Source of the DNA: Clostridium sp.
GTDB taxonomy: Bacteria; Bacillota; Dethiobacteria; Dethiobacterales; Dethiobacteraceae
Direction: 5' to 3'
Assembly (NCBI GenBank): GCA_018335695.1
Contig: JAGXRV010000002.1
Span: forward strand, 1 to 52,019
DNA length: 52,019 nt
Shown here: one piece after another, positions 34,437-42,812 of the stretch
How positions within the stretch are numbered: the stretch's first letter is position 1
How the letters are laid out: the number at the start of each line of letters is the position of its first letter
Notes under the pieces: generated by a model
Seen by the model: only the letters and a program-made list of their open reading frames with translations
What the model was told of the DNA's origin: nothing
Databases searched by the model: none
Position numbers and translations under genes: made by a program

Positions 34437-35923
34437 CATAATCCCAGCAGTAGCTGAGCTGCTCTGTAAACAATCCCCAGAATCAGGGACGGGTAAACAC
34501 CAAATAAAATTACGCCAAAACTTAAAAGCGCGAGCGGCACCAGCATCTGCTTGGGTAGTTTTTCCGGCTCCGGCACAACTTCTTCCGTTTTGGAGAAAAA
34601 AGCATTGACCACGATCGGTAAATAGTAAATCCCATTTAATAAACTGCTGATTAGAATCACTGCCGTAAAAAACGGCCGTCCCACATCAAGAGCGCCTAAA
34701 GCTAAATACCACTTAGAAATAAAACCACTGGTAATCGGAATTCCCACCATGGCAAACGCGCCGATACAGAAAGCAATCGTCGGAATCGGCATAGTGTGTC
34801 CGACTCCTTTCAACTCACTAAGCTTCCGCGCTCCCGTACCGTAGATAAAAGCACCCGCTGCAAGGAAGAGCATCGATTTCATCATGGCATGATTAAAAAT
34901 ATGCAGGATTCCGCCCACCAGCGCTGATTCACTCATCAGCCCCACACCTAAAAAGACGTAACCGATTTGTGCGATGCTCGAGTAAGCAAGCATTTTTTTA
35001 ATGTCGTCCTGCACAATAGCAAACATTGAACCGATAATAATCGCCAAAGTCGACATCCCGAGAATCATGTCCATTACGGGAGCCAACCCGAGCAGCTCTC
35101 GCGGGAAAACAAGATAAAGCAACCTGATCATCGCCACGGCATAAACTTTGATCACTAGGCCGGAAAGCACAGCGGAAGAAGGAGAAGGCGCTGAGGAGTG
35201 GGCATCGGGCAGCCAAACGTGCAACGGAAACAGCGCCGCCTTCACGCCGAGTCCGACAATCAAGAGCCCAAGTGCTACCAGCAGGTTGTTGGGATAAAGA
35301 GCCATAGCTTCCGGCAGAGCCTCTGCCATAAAAGTAAAGTTTAAGTGTCCTGTCACCATATAAAGCATGGCTGCTGCCAACAGAAACGCGCCTGAGCCCA
35401 GTACAGACAGCACTAAATATTTAAACGCCGCTTCGATACAGTCCCTGCTTTCTTTAATTGATATTATCCCGCAGGAAGCTATAGCACAGATTTCGAGAAA
35501 CACAAACATGTTAAAAATATCATTTGTAATCACAATTCCTACCATTGAGGCGATCAAAAGCAGGTAGAGCGTGTAATACCAGCCTATTACTTCAGATTTC
35601 AGCTCATGCAGCAAGTCTTTGCTGCCGTACCAAATTATCAACAGGCCTACGCCTGTAACCGTAAGAGCGGCAAACACTGCTAAATAATCTATACTAAGCT
35701 CAATGCCCCAAGGCGGCGGCCAGTCTCCCATATAATAAGAAAAAGGGCCGGTGCTCATTACCTGGAACACCATTTTCAAAGCGGCCAAAAAAGAAAATAT
35801 AATTGCACCCAAGGTGACCGGCACGCACCACTGTTTGCGCCAGCGAGCAAGCAATGGCATGAGAAAAGCGAAAAAGAGCGGCACTACCACAATTAGCGCA
35901 GGTAAATGTTGACTAAAATTCAC
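34436..35923 (-). CDS. mrpD: MrpD-like antiporter subunit 1
   Basis: A 495-residue NuoN/MrpD-type subunit with about 14 helices. Seen are FLEICAIASCGIISIKESRDCIEAAFKYLVLSVLGSGAFLL, KAALFPLHVWLPDAHSSAPSPSSAVLSGLV and SSIAQIGYVFLGVGL. It overlaps the end of mrpC by 4 bp, the usual mrpC-mrpD order. With the next gene it gives two MrpD-like paralogs side by side, a duplication that has diverged strongly. Confidence 0.93.
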   Translation of the reverse strand: MNFSQHLPALIVVVPLFFAFLMPLLARWRKQWCVPVTLGAIIFSFLAALKMVFQVMSTGPFSYYMGDWPPPWGIELSIDYLAVFAALTVTGVGLLIIWYGSKDLLHELKSEVIGWYYTLYLLLIASMVGIVITNDIFNMFVFLEICAIASCGIISIKESRDCIEAAFKYLVLSVLGSGAFLLAAAMLYMVTGHLNFTFMAEALPEAMALYPNNLLVALGLLIVGLGVKAALFPLHVWLPDAHSSAPSPSSAVLSGLVIKVYAVAMIRLLYLVFPRELLGLAPVMDMILGMSTLAIIIGSMFAIVQDDIKKMLAYSSIAQIGYVFLGVGLMSESALVGGILHIFNHAMMKSMLFLAAGAFIYGTGARKLSELKGVGHTMPIPTIAFCIGAFAMVGIPITSGFISKWYLALGALDVGRPFFTAVILISSLLNGIYYLPIVVNAFFSKTEEVVPEPEKLPKQMLVPLALLSFGVILFGVYPSLILGIVYRAAQLLLGL

Positions 35924-36303
35924 AGGGAGCCGCCTCCCCGTATGCGCATAATTTCTTCCGCGTCAATCGTACCATAATGCTTATATAGTTTTACAATCAG
36001 GCTCAGAGCGTAGGCCGTTACACTGACGGCTACCACGATTCCGGTGAGAATCAGGGCGGAAGGCAGCGGATTGATAAAGGTGTGGTTAACACCAGGCTCA
36101 AGAATCGGCGAGCGGCCGCCGCGAACATAGCCGATAGCCACAAAAAAGAGAAAAATTGCCATATCCATAATGTTCATGCCGATCACCTTTTTTATTAAGT
36201 TGTTGTGCGTCAACATAGTATGGAAGCCAATAATGAAGAGGATAATAGCAAAAAAATAATAGCTGTTGGCATGCAGGCGCAGCACAATTTCAGTGATGGT
36301 CAT
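35920..36303 (-). CDS. mrpC: MrpC, NuoK-like antiporter subunit
   Basis: A 127-residue, three-helix protein related to NuoK (IILFIIGFHTMLTHNNLIKKVIGMNIMDMAIFLFFVAIGYVRGGRSPI). The NHTFINPLPSALILTGIVV segment is typical of MrpC. Start ATG 36303 has GGAGGAGG upstream, and overlaps the end of mrpB by 14 bp. Confidence 0.92.
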   Translation of the reverse strand: MTITEIVLRLHANSYYFFAIILFIIGFHTMLTHNNLIKKVIGMNIMDMAIFLFFVAIGYVRGGRSPILEPGVNHTFINPLPSALILTGIVVAVSVTAYALSLIVKLYKHYGTIDAEEIMRIRGGGSL

Positions 36304-36742
36304 GACTATGGTCCTCCTCCTCAATCAGGCTGTAAAACAGTGTAATCATGGTGCTGGCTACCTTTATTCCCACGCCGAAAGTGATGATGGCAATAGATCC
36401 GCTGCTGAAAAGATTTCCCGGCGTGCCTAAAGGAAAGCCGGCGGCTCTGTTAGCCAGAAAGTTTGCGCCAAGTAAGATAGAGATTAGACCCATCCCGGCA
36501 AAAATCAACGCACCGCTACTTTCCAGTATGGAGGAAACATCGTGGGATAATTTCTTTGACCCTGCCGCCAGATTAAAGGATAAGGCATAAAGAATCATGC
36601 TCGCACCGATAACCGCCCCGCCGGAAAATCCGCCTCCGGGGGAAAGATGCCCGTGTAACACTACATACAGCCCGTAAAGCTGAACAAAGGGCAAAATAAA
36701 GCGGCTCACATAACGGACAATAACATCTTCCAAGTCGTTCAC
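36290..36742 (-). CDS. mrpB: MrpB-like antiporter subunit
   Basis: A 150-residue MnhB-domain protein with four helices (VSRFILPFVQLYGLYVVLHGHLSPGGGFSGGAVIGASMILYAL). The GHxSPGGGFxGG signature is intact. The extreme C-terminus is acidic and His-rich (EEEDHSHDHH), which could bind metal or be a chance tail. It follows the MbhE-like gene by 13 bp. Confidence 0.92.
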   Translation of the reverse strand: MNDLEDVIVRYVSRFILPFVQLYGLYVVLHGHLSPGGGFSGGAVIGASMILYALSFNLAAGSKKLSHDVSSILESSGALIFAGMGLISILLGANFLANRAAGFPLGTPGNLFSSGSIAIITFGVGIKVASTMITLFYSLIEEEDHSHDHH

Positions 36743-36755
36743 CTCGCTTGCAGCT

Positions 36756-37025
36756 TCAATGTGCTTTTAAGTTGGACAATGCTGCGGCAATCGCCACAAA
36801 CAGGACGGTGGCTTCACCTAGTGTGTCAAATGCACGATAGTCTGTAATAATGCTGGCGATAACGTTTAGCGCTCCCGTTTCCTTAAGGCTTTCCTCCACA
36901 TAGCGGCGGGGAACTTCGTTATTTGTCACATTGGCGGGATCGCCGATTGTGGGCATTTCAACCACAGTTGCCACCATCACCACCATAATCACCGCAAGGA
37001 AAAAGAGTATCAGCAATTTTCTCAT
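36756..37025 (-). CDS. MbhE-like subunit
   Basis: An 89-residue protein with an N-terminal helix, a short extracytoplasmic loop (EMPTIGDPANVTNNEVPRRYVEESLKETGALNVIASIITDYRAFDTLGE) and a C-terminal helix. The ITDYRAFDTLGE text is diagnostic for the MbhE domain, which in classical MrpA is fused behind the NuoL part. Start ATG abuts the preceding stop. Confidence 0.9.
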   Translation of the reverse strand: MRKLLILFFLAVIMVVMVATVVEMPTIGDPANVTNNEVPRRYVEESLKETGALNVIASIITDYRAFDTLGEATVLFVAIAAALSNLKAH

Positions 37026-37265
37026 CTATTCTTCCCTCCTTGTCTTGCTGATTGCTGCCACCAGCAGCAGGGTTGTCACACCGGCGCCGATGGCCGCTTC
37101 CGTAATAGCAATATCCGGGGCTGCAAGCAACAACCAAAGAATGGCCATCATCAGACTGTAGGCAGCAAAAATAATAACTGCCGAGAGCATATCCTTTGTT
37201 CTGGCCACAAAAATAGCGCAGAAGACCAAAAAAAATAAAATAAAATATTTCAAAACATCAATCAT
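37026..37265 (-). CDS. MbhD-like (DUF4040) subunit
   Basis: A 79-residue NuoJ-like protein (DMLSAVIIFAAYSLMMAILWLLLAAPDIAITEAAIGAGVTTLLLVAA). APDIAITEAAIGAG is the signature of the MbhD/MrpA C-terminal domain. Start ATG 37265 has GGAGG upstream and overlaps the end of mrpG. Its presence as a separate gene shows a split MrpA, as in Mbh/Mbs systems. Confidence 0.9.
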   Translation of the reverse strand: MIDVLKYFILFFLVFCAIFVARTKDMLSAVIIFAAYSLMMAILWLLLAAPDIAITEAAIGAGVTTLLLVAAISKTRREE

Positions 37266-37602
37266 TGCATTGCACCTCCCCGGTTCTATCCAATTCGTAG
37301 GTGCCTTCACAGACACGTACCTTATTTCGGTAGGAAGCACGTGCAATCACGTGAGCTGCGGTAGGGTTAGTAATCCAGAGAAAGAGTATCATAAAAAAAA
37401 GCTTTACACTGGCATTGGAAAAACCGGCGTACAAAATAAGAGCAAAAAGAATCAAACCCGCTCCCAGCGTATCGCACTTTGTTGTGGCATGCATGCGGGA
37501 ATAAACATCAGGCAGTCTCAAGAGACCTACCACCCCAACAAGAAAGAAAAATAAGCCGGCGGCGAGAAAACTCACAATAAGCACATTAGTTACTACGGTC
37601 AT
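37258..37602 (-). CDS. mrpG: MrpG-like antiporter subunit
   Basis: A 114-residue protein of the PhaG/MnhG family: three helices, LLRLPDVYSRMHATTKCDTLGAGLILFALILY and FLWITNPTAAHVIARAS. Start ATG 37602 follows GGGAGGATT. It lies 11 bp after mrpF. Confidence 0.93.
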   Translation of the reverse strand: MTVVTNVLIVSFLAAGLFFFLVGVVGLLRLPDVYSRMHATTKCDTLGAGLILFALILYAGFSNASVKLFFMILFLWITNPTAAHVIARASYRNKVRVCEGTYELDRTGEVQCND

Positions 37603-37613
37603 GGTAATCCTCC

Positions 37614-37898
37614 CTACTCCAAGGCACCTTTTTCCATATATTTTGCAATCCCAATGGTAGCCACAAAACTAATTAGAGCATAAACCAAGGCCACATCCAA
37701 GAAAAATTCCTGTTTTAACACAAACGCTATCAACGAAATAACTACTACCGTCTTAGTGCCGATAATATTAATAGCCACCACCCGGTCAGCCTCGCTTGGC
37801 CCCACCACGGCGCGGTAAAGACAAAAAAAAGTGGCAATGACCAGAATCACGCTAACACCGATAAAAATATTCTCAAGAAAGGTAAACTCAAAGCCCAT
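37614..37898 (-). CDS. mrpF: MrpF-like antiporter subunit
   Basis: A 94-residue, three-helix protein (YRAVVGPSEADRVVAINIIGTKTVVVISLIAFVLKQEFFLDVALVYALISFVATIGIAKY). The GPSxADRVVAIN pattern is diagnostic. Start ATG 37898 has GGAGG upstream and overlaps the end of mrpE by 11 bp. Confidence 0.93.
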   Translation of the reverse strand: MGFEFTFLENIFIGVSVILVIATFFCLYRAVVGPSEADRVVAINIIGTKTVVVISLIAFVLKQEFFLDVALVYALISFVATIGIAKYMEKGALE

Positions 37899-38400
37899 TT
37901 TGTTCGGCCTCCTCGATTTCAAGCAACCTGTCAATCATATCCCACTCAGCCACGTCCTCCGCATTGCCCCTGGTTATCGCATGGACCACATAGATATCGC
38001 CTTCCATTTCCACCGTTAAGGTTCCCGGAGTCAATGTGATAGAATTCGCTAAAATTACCCTGTTGAGCGGTTTTTTCAGCCTTGCCCTATATTTGATAAA
38101 TCCCGGAGAGATATCCATTTTTGGCTTTAAAACAATTTTAGCCACATCCCAGTTCGACTTAAAAATGGCTACCACCAGCACATATAAATAGACGACCCAT
38201 TTCCAGAGCGTTTTTTTATGGTACAGCGGCCGCTCAGCCGGTTTCAACAATAAATCATGATTAAAAGCGGCGATACCGTACGAGCAGATGGCGCCTACCA
38301 GTAAATGCTGCCAATGCAACCGTCCGGTAATTAAAATCCAAAAAAGAAACAAGACGCCTGCCGTCACCCAGAAGGTGGCACCTTTTGCTATTTTTTTCAT
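37888..38400 (-). CDS. mrpE: MrpE-like antiporter subunit
   Basis: A 170-residue membrane protein of the MnhE family: hydrophobic N-terminal half, then a cytoplasmic domain with PKMDISPGFIKYRARLKKPLNRVILANSITLTPGTLTVEMEGD, the family text, and VHAITRGNAEDV. First of the ten antiporter genes. The ATG at 38400 has GGGAGGAGGGG upstream and starts 3 bp after the moaC stop. Confidence 0.93.
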   Translation of the reverse strand: MKKIAKGATFWVTAGVLFLFWILITGRLHWQHLLVGAICSYGIAAFNHDLLLKPAERPLYHKKTLWKWVVYLYVLVVAIFKSNWDVAKIVLKPKMDISPGFIKYRARLKKPLNRVILANSITLTPGTLTVEMEGDIYVVHAITRGNAEDVAEWDMIDRLLEIEEAEQNGL

Positions 38401-38403
38401 TGC

Positions 38404-38898
38404 CTACCCCTCCTCCCTGCCCTCAGTTCGACGGTAATGACCAGATTTGCCTCCTTGCTTTTCCATCAAGCAGACGTGAGTAATTTCCATCTCCTTGTCA
38501 ACGGCTTTGCACATATCATAGATTGTCAGCGCAGCCACAGTAACGGCTGTAAGCGCCTCCATTTCCACGCCCGTTTTGCCGGTGGTTCCAACCGAAGCCC
38601 TTATTTTCACAAGCTGCTTGACAGTGTCCAGCGTAAAGGAGATATCGACCGCCGTGATGAAAAGCGGGTGACACATTGGTATCAAGCGGGATGTCTCTTT
38701 TGCTGCCAACACTCCGGCTACCTGCGCCACGGCGAGCACGTCGCCCTTGGCAATGCCACCGGAAGCAATTAACTCCAGCGTTTCCGGTTTCATGCGCACA
38801 AAGCCTTGCGCCACAGCCAGCCTGCGCGTGTCATCCTTTGCAGAGACATCGACCATCTTGGCCCGTCCCTGCTCGTTAATGTGTGTCAGTCTATTCAT
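38404..38898 (-). CDS. moaC: MoaC, cyclic pyranopterin monophosphate synthase
   Basis: MoaC, with MoaA, makes the first stable pterin of the molybdenum cofactor. Seen are [15 protein letters not shown] and [28 protein letters not shown], which hold the active-site His, Lys and Asp. Length of 164 is normal with ATG 38898 (GGGGGC upstream). No other moa gene is nearby; it heads the antiporter operon with 3 bp spacing, so it is probably cotranscribed. A functional link is not obvious. Confidence 0.95.
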   Translation of the reverse strand: MNRLTHINEQGRAKMVDVSAKDDTRRLAVAQGFVRMKPETLELIASGGIAKGDVLAVAQVAGVLAAKETSRLIPMCHPLFITAVDISFTLDTVKQLVKIRASVGTTGKTGVEMEALTAVTVAALTIYDMCKAVDKEMEITHVCLMEKQGGKSGHYRRTEGREEG

Positions 38899-38959
38899 TT
38901 GCGCCCCCAGCAAGGAATCTCTCGACAAGTCAACCTGAAAGTCAATTTACAACAAGCTA

Positions 38960-38988
38960 AGTTTACTCCTGTCTCCCGGGAATGTCAA
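38960..38988 (-). promoter_or_regulatory. Promoter for moaC-mrp operon
   Basis: Minus strand TTGACA, a 17-base spacer and TAAACT, directly after the rnfB terminator and about 55 bases before the moaC start. Close to the sigma-A consensus. Confidence 0.75.
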
Positions 38989-38990
38989 CG

Positions 38991-39025
38991 AAAAAAGCTG
39001 GCGCAGAAGGTAAATCTTCCGCGCC
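38991..39025 (-). terminator. Intrinsic terminator after rnfB
   Basis: Minus strand GGCGCGGAAG-atttac-CTTCTGCGCC (10 bp with one G-T pair) followed by AGCTTTTTT. It separates the rnf operon from moaC-mrp. Confidence 0.9.
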
Positions 39026-39030
39026 GCAGT

Positions 39031-39819
39031 TTAAACAATAGTAGTACGCGGACAAGCCTCGACACATTCACCGCAGTTAGTGCAAATAAAACTGTCAATG
39101 ATGGCTAAGTTGTTTTCCATACGAATAGCCTCCACTGGACATGCTTTCACACACAGGTTGCAGGCGATACAACCGCGCTCGCATACTGTCCGCACATGTT
39201 TGCCTTTGTCACGTGACTTGCAGCGCACATGATGCAGCCCGTTGGCATTCACCATTTCAATTACCTGCCGCGGGCAGATGTTCTTGCATTTACCGCAACT
39301 GATACAAGCAGTCGCATCAATAACAGGCAGGCCGTTGCTCCCCATGGCAATTGCTTGCACAGGGCAGGCACGGACACAATTGCCAAGACCCACACACCCA
39401 AAGCCGCAAGCCAGCGGCCCGCCGCCAAACATCAGAGCCGCTTTACAGTCAGGCGCGCCGTCATAAATATGCTTAATTTTAGCGGTTGTCCCGTCGCCCA
39501 GGCAAACAAGTTGCGCCACAAGACGCGCTTCCGCCGACGGCGCTTCTGCTCCAAGAATTTCGGCGATTTTACTCGCCGTCTTAGCGCCCCCGGGGGTACA
39601 GCCGCTAACCGGCGCTTTTCCCGCCACCACTTCTTCCGCAAACTGAGCACAGCCGGCATAGCCGCAGGCGCCGCAATTGGCACCTAAAAGTGCTTCCTGA
39701 ACCATTTCCACCTTAGGATCGACTTCAACGGCAAACTTTTGCGCGGCAAACGCCAGCGCACTGCCAAACAATAATCCCAGCCCTCCCAGGCTAAGAATTG
39801 CCGGTACAATTAAATTCAT
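39031..39819 (-). CDS. rnfB: RnfB, iron-sulfur subunit of Rnf complex
   Basis: RnfB takes electrons from reduced ferredoxin. The 262-residue product has an N-terminal membrane helix, a Fe-S domain with C49, C52, C57 and C74, then several [4Fe-4S] ferredoxin motifs (CGFGCVGLGNCVRACP, CISCGKCKNICP, CIACNLCVKACP, CTNCGECVEACP). The start at 39819 is preferred because AGGGGG lies 8 bases upstream; ATG 39825 is too close to it. Last gene of rnfCDGEAB, followed by a terminator. Confidence 0.95.
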   Translation of the reverse strand: MNLIVPAILSLGGLGLLFGSALAFAAQKFAVEVDPKVEMVQEALLGANCGACGYAGCAQFAEEVVAGKAPVSGCTPGGAKTASKIAEILGAEAPSAEARLVAQLVCLGDGTTAKIKHIYDGAPDCKAALMFGGGPLACGFGCVGLGNCVRACPVQAIAMGSNGLPVIDATACISCGKCKNICPRQVIEMVNANGLHHVRCKSRDKGKHVRTVCERGCIACNLCVKACPVEAIRMENNLAIIDSFICTNCGECVEACPRTTIV

Positions 39820-39831
39820 CGTCATTTCCCC

Positions 39832-40407
39832 CTACATCATGCCTTTGAATCCCCCGAAAGCCAAGGACAGGATTCCGGCAATAATCATGGCGATAGATAC
39901 TCCTTGAAAGTGTTTCGGCACAAACACAAATTCCAAGCGCTCACGAATTCCGGCCATAATTACCAAGGCCAAGGTGAAACCTACGGCTGCAGCCGTGCCG
40001 AAGACGACCGCTTCAAACAAATTATAGCCTAACTGGATATTCAAAATCGCTACGCCGAGCACAGCACAATTTGTGGTAATCAACGGCAAAAAAATACCGA
40101 GTGACTGATAAAGAGTGGGACTCGCTTTGCGGATCACAAGCTCCACAAACTGAACCAGGGAGGCGATAACTAAGATAAACACGATGGTGCGCAGGTACTC
40201 CAGTTGATTTGGCACCAAAACATAATACTCAAGCAGCCAAGTCACAAACGAAGCCAAACCCATAACGAAAGTAACAGCCATGCCCATCCCTAAAGAAGTT
40301 TCCACTTTTTTGGAAACACCCATAAACGGACAGATACCTAAGAAGCGGGACAACACAAAATTATTAATAAAAATGGCCCCGAAGATAATCGCAAAAATCT
40401 CGCCCAC
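39832..40407 (-). CDS. rnfA: RnfA, membrane subunit of Rnf complex
   Basis: A 191-residue, six-helix protein of the RnfA/NqrE group ([53 protein letters not shown]). RnfA and RnfE pair in the membrane and hold a [2Fe-2S] cluster with conserved Cys such as those in LGICPF and TTNCAV. It lies 13 bp after rnfE. Confidence 0.95.
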   Translation of the reverse strand: MGEIFAIIFGAIFINNFVLSRFLGICPFMGVSKKVETSLGMGMAVTFVMGLASFVTWLLEYYVLVPNQLEYLRTIVFILVIASLVQFVELVIRKASPTLYQSLGIFLPLITTNCAVLGVAILNIQLGYNLFEAVVFGTAAAVGFTLALVIMAGIRERLEFVFVPKHFQGVSIAMIIAGILSLAFGGFKGMM

Positions 40408-40420
40408 AATCTAGCCTCCT

Positions 40421-41020
40421 TTACTCCAGTTTGTATTTCTTGGAGAGCATATTCACCAGCGCCATCAATAGCCCAAGCGCAAGGAAAGCACCCGGCGGAG
40501 AAGCAAAGACTTTGAAAGGCTCATAGGCGGCTCCCAAAAGATTGACGTTAAAAATGGTACCTGCACCCAGCAATTCACGCACAGCACCAAGCAACGTCAG
40601 GGAAAGGGCAAATCCCAAACCGATGCCCAAGCCATCGGCAAGAGAGTGAACCACGGGAGATTTAGAAGCAAAAGCTTCCGCACGCCCCAGAATAACGCAG
40701 TTTACCACAATCAGCGGCACAAAAATTCCCAGTTGGGCATGAAGCGCAGGCATATAGGCATTTAGAAGCATATCGACCATGGTGACAAACGTGGCAATGA
40801 TAATGATAAAACTGGGAATGCGGATTTTTGCCGGGATAAAATTGCGCATCAGAGAAATTGCCAAATTGGAGCAAACGAGTACCGCCGAGGTGGCAACACC
40901 CATCCCAAGGCCAAACTCAGCTTTGGTTGTAACTGCCAAAGTGGGACACAAGCCGAGTACCAGCCGGAAGACGGCATTTTCTTTAATAATACCTTTCGAG
41001 AACTCACTTATCACACTCAT
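40421..41020 (-). CDS. rnfE: RnfE, membrane subunit of Rnf complex
   Basis: A 199-residue, six-helix protein (FSKGIIKENAVFRLVLGLCPTLAVTTKAEFGLGMGVAT, PLIVVNCVILGRAEAFASK). The LGLCP and VVNC cysteines mirror those of RnfA and should share the intramembrane Fe-S cluster. It follows rnfG by 17 bp. Confidence 0.95.
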   Translation of the reverse strand: MSVISEFSKGIIKENAVFRLVLGLCPTLAVTTKAEFGLGMGVATSAVLVCSNLAISLMRNFIPAKIRIPSFIIIIATFVTMVDMLLNAYMPALHAQLGIFVPLIVVNCVILGRAEAFASKSPVVHSLADGLGIGLGFALSLTLLGAVRELLGAGTIFNVNLLGAAYEPFKVFASPPGAFLALGLLMALVNMLSKKYKLE

Positions 41021-41037
41021 TTTCTCACACCTCCCAC

Positions 41038-41859
41038 CTATTGCTCCAGTGCGTTCTGCACGGCCTTGATAATAGCGTCGCTGGATATTGTCGCTCCTGA
41101 AACCGCATCAACTTGTATTGTCTGTTTAGCGATTATTTCCTCAATCACCTTTTCTGCGTTTGCCCAGCGGTCAGCCGTTTCCTGCTGCGCGGTTACATTA
41201 ATTGCCGTGATTTTCCCACCGGCCACAGTCACTTCCAGAGTGATATCTCCTTTAAAACCTTTAGCCGTACCTGTATAAGTGCCATCAGCCACTCCTTCCA
41301 GGCTAAACGCCGGAGCCGTGTTGCCCTCGGCGCCGGCTACTCCTCCGTCGCTGAAGCGCTGCCAGATCTCGTTATACTCTCTTTCCACCCCGGTCTCCAT
41401 AGCTCTGACGGAGACCGTGGCGCCGGAAATCGCGTCCACAGTAAAGGTGTCGCCGGCTTTTTTGCCAAGAAACTGTTCAGTAAACCAAGGCTCTTTAATT
41501 TTATCGCCCAAACCAGGTGTTTCCGTCTGAGCAAACACCGTCAGACCTACAATTTCTCCTGCAGCGTTAATCCCCAGGTTAAATCTAATCGGACCGCCGT
41601 AACCCTCTGTCTGCCCTTCTGCCAGCACGCCGACAAATTTATTTTCAGCGTCAAAGGCGACTGTAGCAGTGCGGCCATCGACCGTTCTCTCCTCAAAATT
41701 TGTCAGCGTTGGGAATAATTCCGCAAGTTGCGCCACCTTTTCTTGATGAAGACGTTCCGCAATAACGACAGACGTCACCTGGTTGGTGAAAGCCAAAGCG
41801 ACGGCTGCCACTACGCAGAAAATCATCAGAATAACTCCCATACGGATCATTTCTTTCAT
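41038..41859 (-). CDS. rnfG: RnfG with two FMN-binding domains
   Basis: RnfG carries covalent FMN on the outer face of the membrane. The 273-residue protein has an N-terminal helix (about 7-25), a normal RnfG FMN domain with DAISGATVS (S145-T148 in SGAT) and, after a linker, a second FMN-binding-like domain (about 190-272, GTYTGTAKGFKGDITLEVTVAGGKI) with DAVSGATIS (SGAT 254-257). Typical RnfG proteins are about 200 residues and have only one. Either Thr could be flavinylated by ApbE. It overlaps rnfD by one base. Confidence 0.92.
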   Translation of the reverse strand: MKEMIRMGVILMIFCVVAAVALAFTNQVTSVVIAERLHQEKVAQLAELFPTLTNFEERTVDGRTATVAFDAENKFVGVLAEGQTEGYGGPIRFNLGINAAGEIVGLTVFAQTETPGLGDKIKEPWFTEQFLGKKAGDTFTVDAISGATVSVRAMETGVEREYNEIWQRFSDGGVAGAEGNTAPAFSLEGVADGTYTGTAKGFKGDITLEVTVAGGKITAINVTAQQETADRWANAEKVIEEIIAKQTIQVDAVSGATISSDAIIKAVQNALEQ

Positions 41860-42785
41860 TACTTCGCCACCTCCCCGTATTTCCTCGGCAAGGTCTTATT
41901 GTCAATTAAAGGTGTCAGCGCGTTCATCATCAGAATGGCAAACATAACCCCTTCAGGAAACGCGCCAAAGATGCGAATCAGCATCGTCAACAGACCGCAG
42001 CCAATCCCGAAAATCAACTGACCTTTGGCAGTGACCGGCGAAGTCACCATATCGGTAGCCATAAAAAGCGCGCCAAGCATTACGCCCCCGGCCAATACAT
42101 GGAAAAGGCCGGCTGAAAACATCGCCATAGCACCGCCGTAACCACCAAAAAAGAACCCCATCACAAAAACAGTACCGATAAAGCCGCCGGGAATACGCCA
42201 GGTAATATGACCTTTGTAGAATAGCCAGCCGGCTCCAAGAATCAAAGCAAAGGCGCTGGTTTCACCTATACAGCCGGGAACGGCACCCACAAATAAATTG
42301 ATAAAACTAAAAGCCCTCTGATCTAATGCGAGCGGTGTGGCGGCGGTTGCCAAGTCTACAGGGCGAACCCAAGTAGTCATGTGAGTCGCCCAAGATGCCA
42401 TCAAAATGGCTCGAGCCACGAGCGCGGGGTTAAAAATGTTGTTGCCGATCCCGCCAAAAACCTGCTTGCCAATAACTATGGCGGTAATACCGCCGATAAC
42501 CGCAAGCCACCACGGCACGGTGGGAGGCAGAACCATGGCCAAAAGCAGCCCCGCCACTGCCGCACTGCCGTCACCAAAAATGTTTTTCTGACGCAAAATT
42601 ATAGCTTCAGTTACCATGGCGGAAACAGTAGTTAGCAGCATTGTTATAAGCGCTGGCGCGCCAAAGAAAATTACGCCGGCCAAAGCGGCTGGAAATAAGG
42701 CCACAAGCACGTCAATCATCACACTTTGAACCGATTCTGTCGTCTTTAAATGCGGCGATGAAGAAACGACTAATTTTCTATCCAT
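41859..42785 (-). CDS. rnfD: RnfD, flavin membrane subunit of Rnf complex
   Basis: A 308-residue, multi-helix protein of the RnfD/NqrB family (SPHLKTTESVQSVMIDVLVALFPA, FGGIGNNIFNPALVARAILMASW). The GETSAFALILGAGWLFYKG stretch should hold the Thr that carries covalent FMN. It follows rnfC by 27 bp. Confidence 0.95.
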   Translation of the reverse strand: MDRKLVVSSSPHLKTTESVQSVMIDVLVALFPAALAGVIFFGAPALITMLLTTVSAMVTEAIILRQKNIFGDGSAAVAGLLLAMVLPPTVPWWLAVIGGITAIVIGKQVFGGIGNNIFNPALVARAILMASWATHMTTWVRPVDLATAATPLALDQRAFSFINLFVGAVPGCIGETSAFALILGAGWLFYKGHITWRIPGGFIGTVFVMGFFFGGYGGAMAMFSAGLFHVLAGGVMLGALFMATDMVTSPVTAKGQLIFGIGCGLLTMLIRIFGAFPEGVMFAILMMNALTPLIDNKTLPRKYGEVAK

Positions 42786-42812
42786 CTAGCTATCCCTCCT
42801 TTACCTTTGCGC

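Noticed and set aside
30562-38400. Complex I or membrane-bound hydrogenase operon
   Set aside because: No NuoB, NuoC, NuoD or NuoI-type subunit or NiFe-binding CxxC pair in the window; only antiporter subunits.
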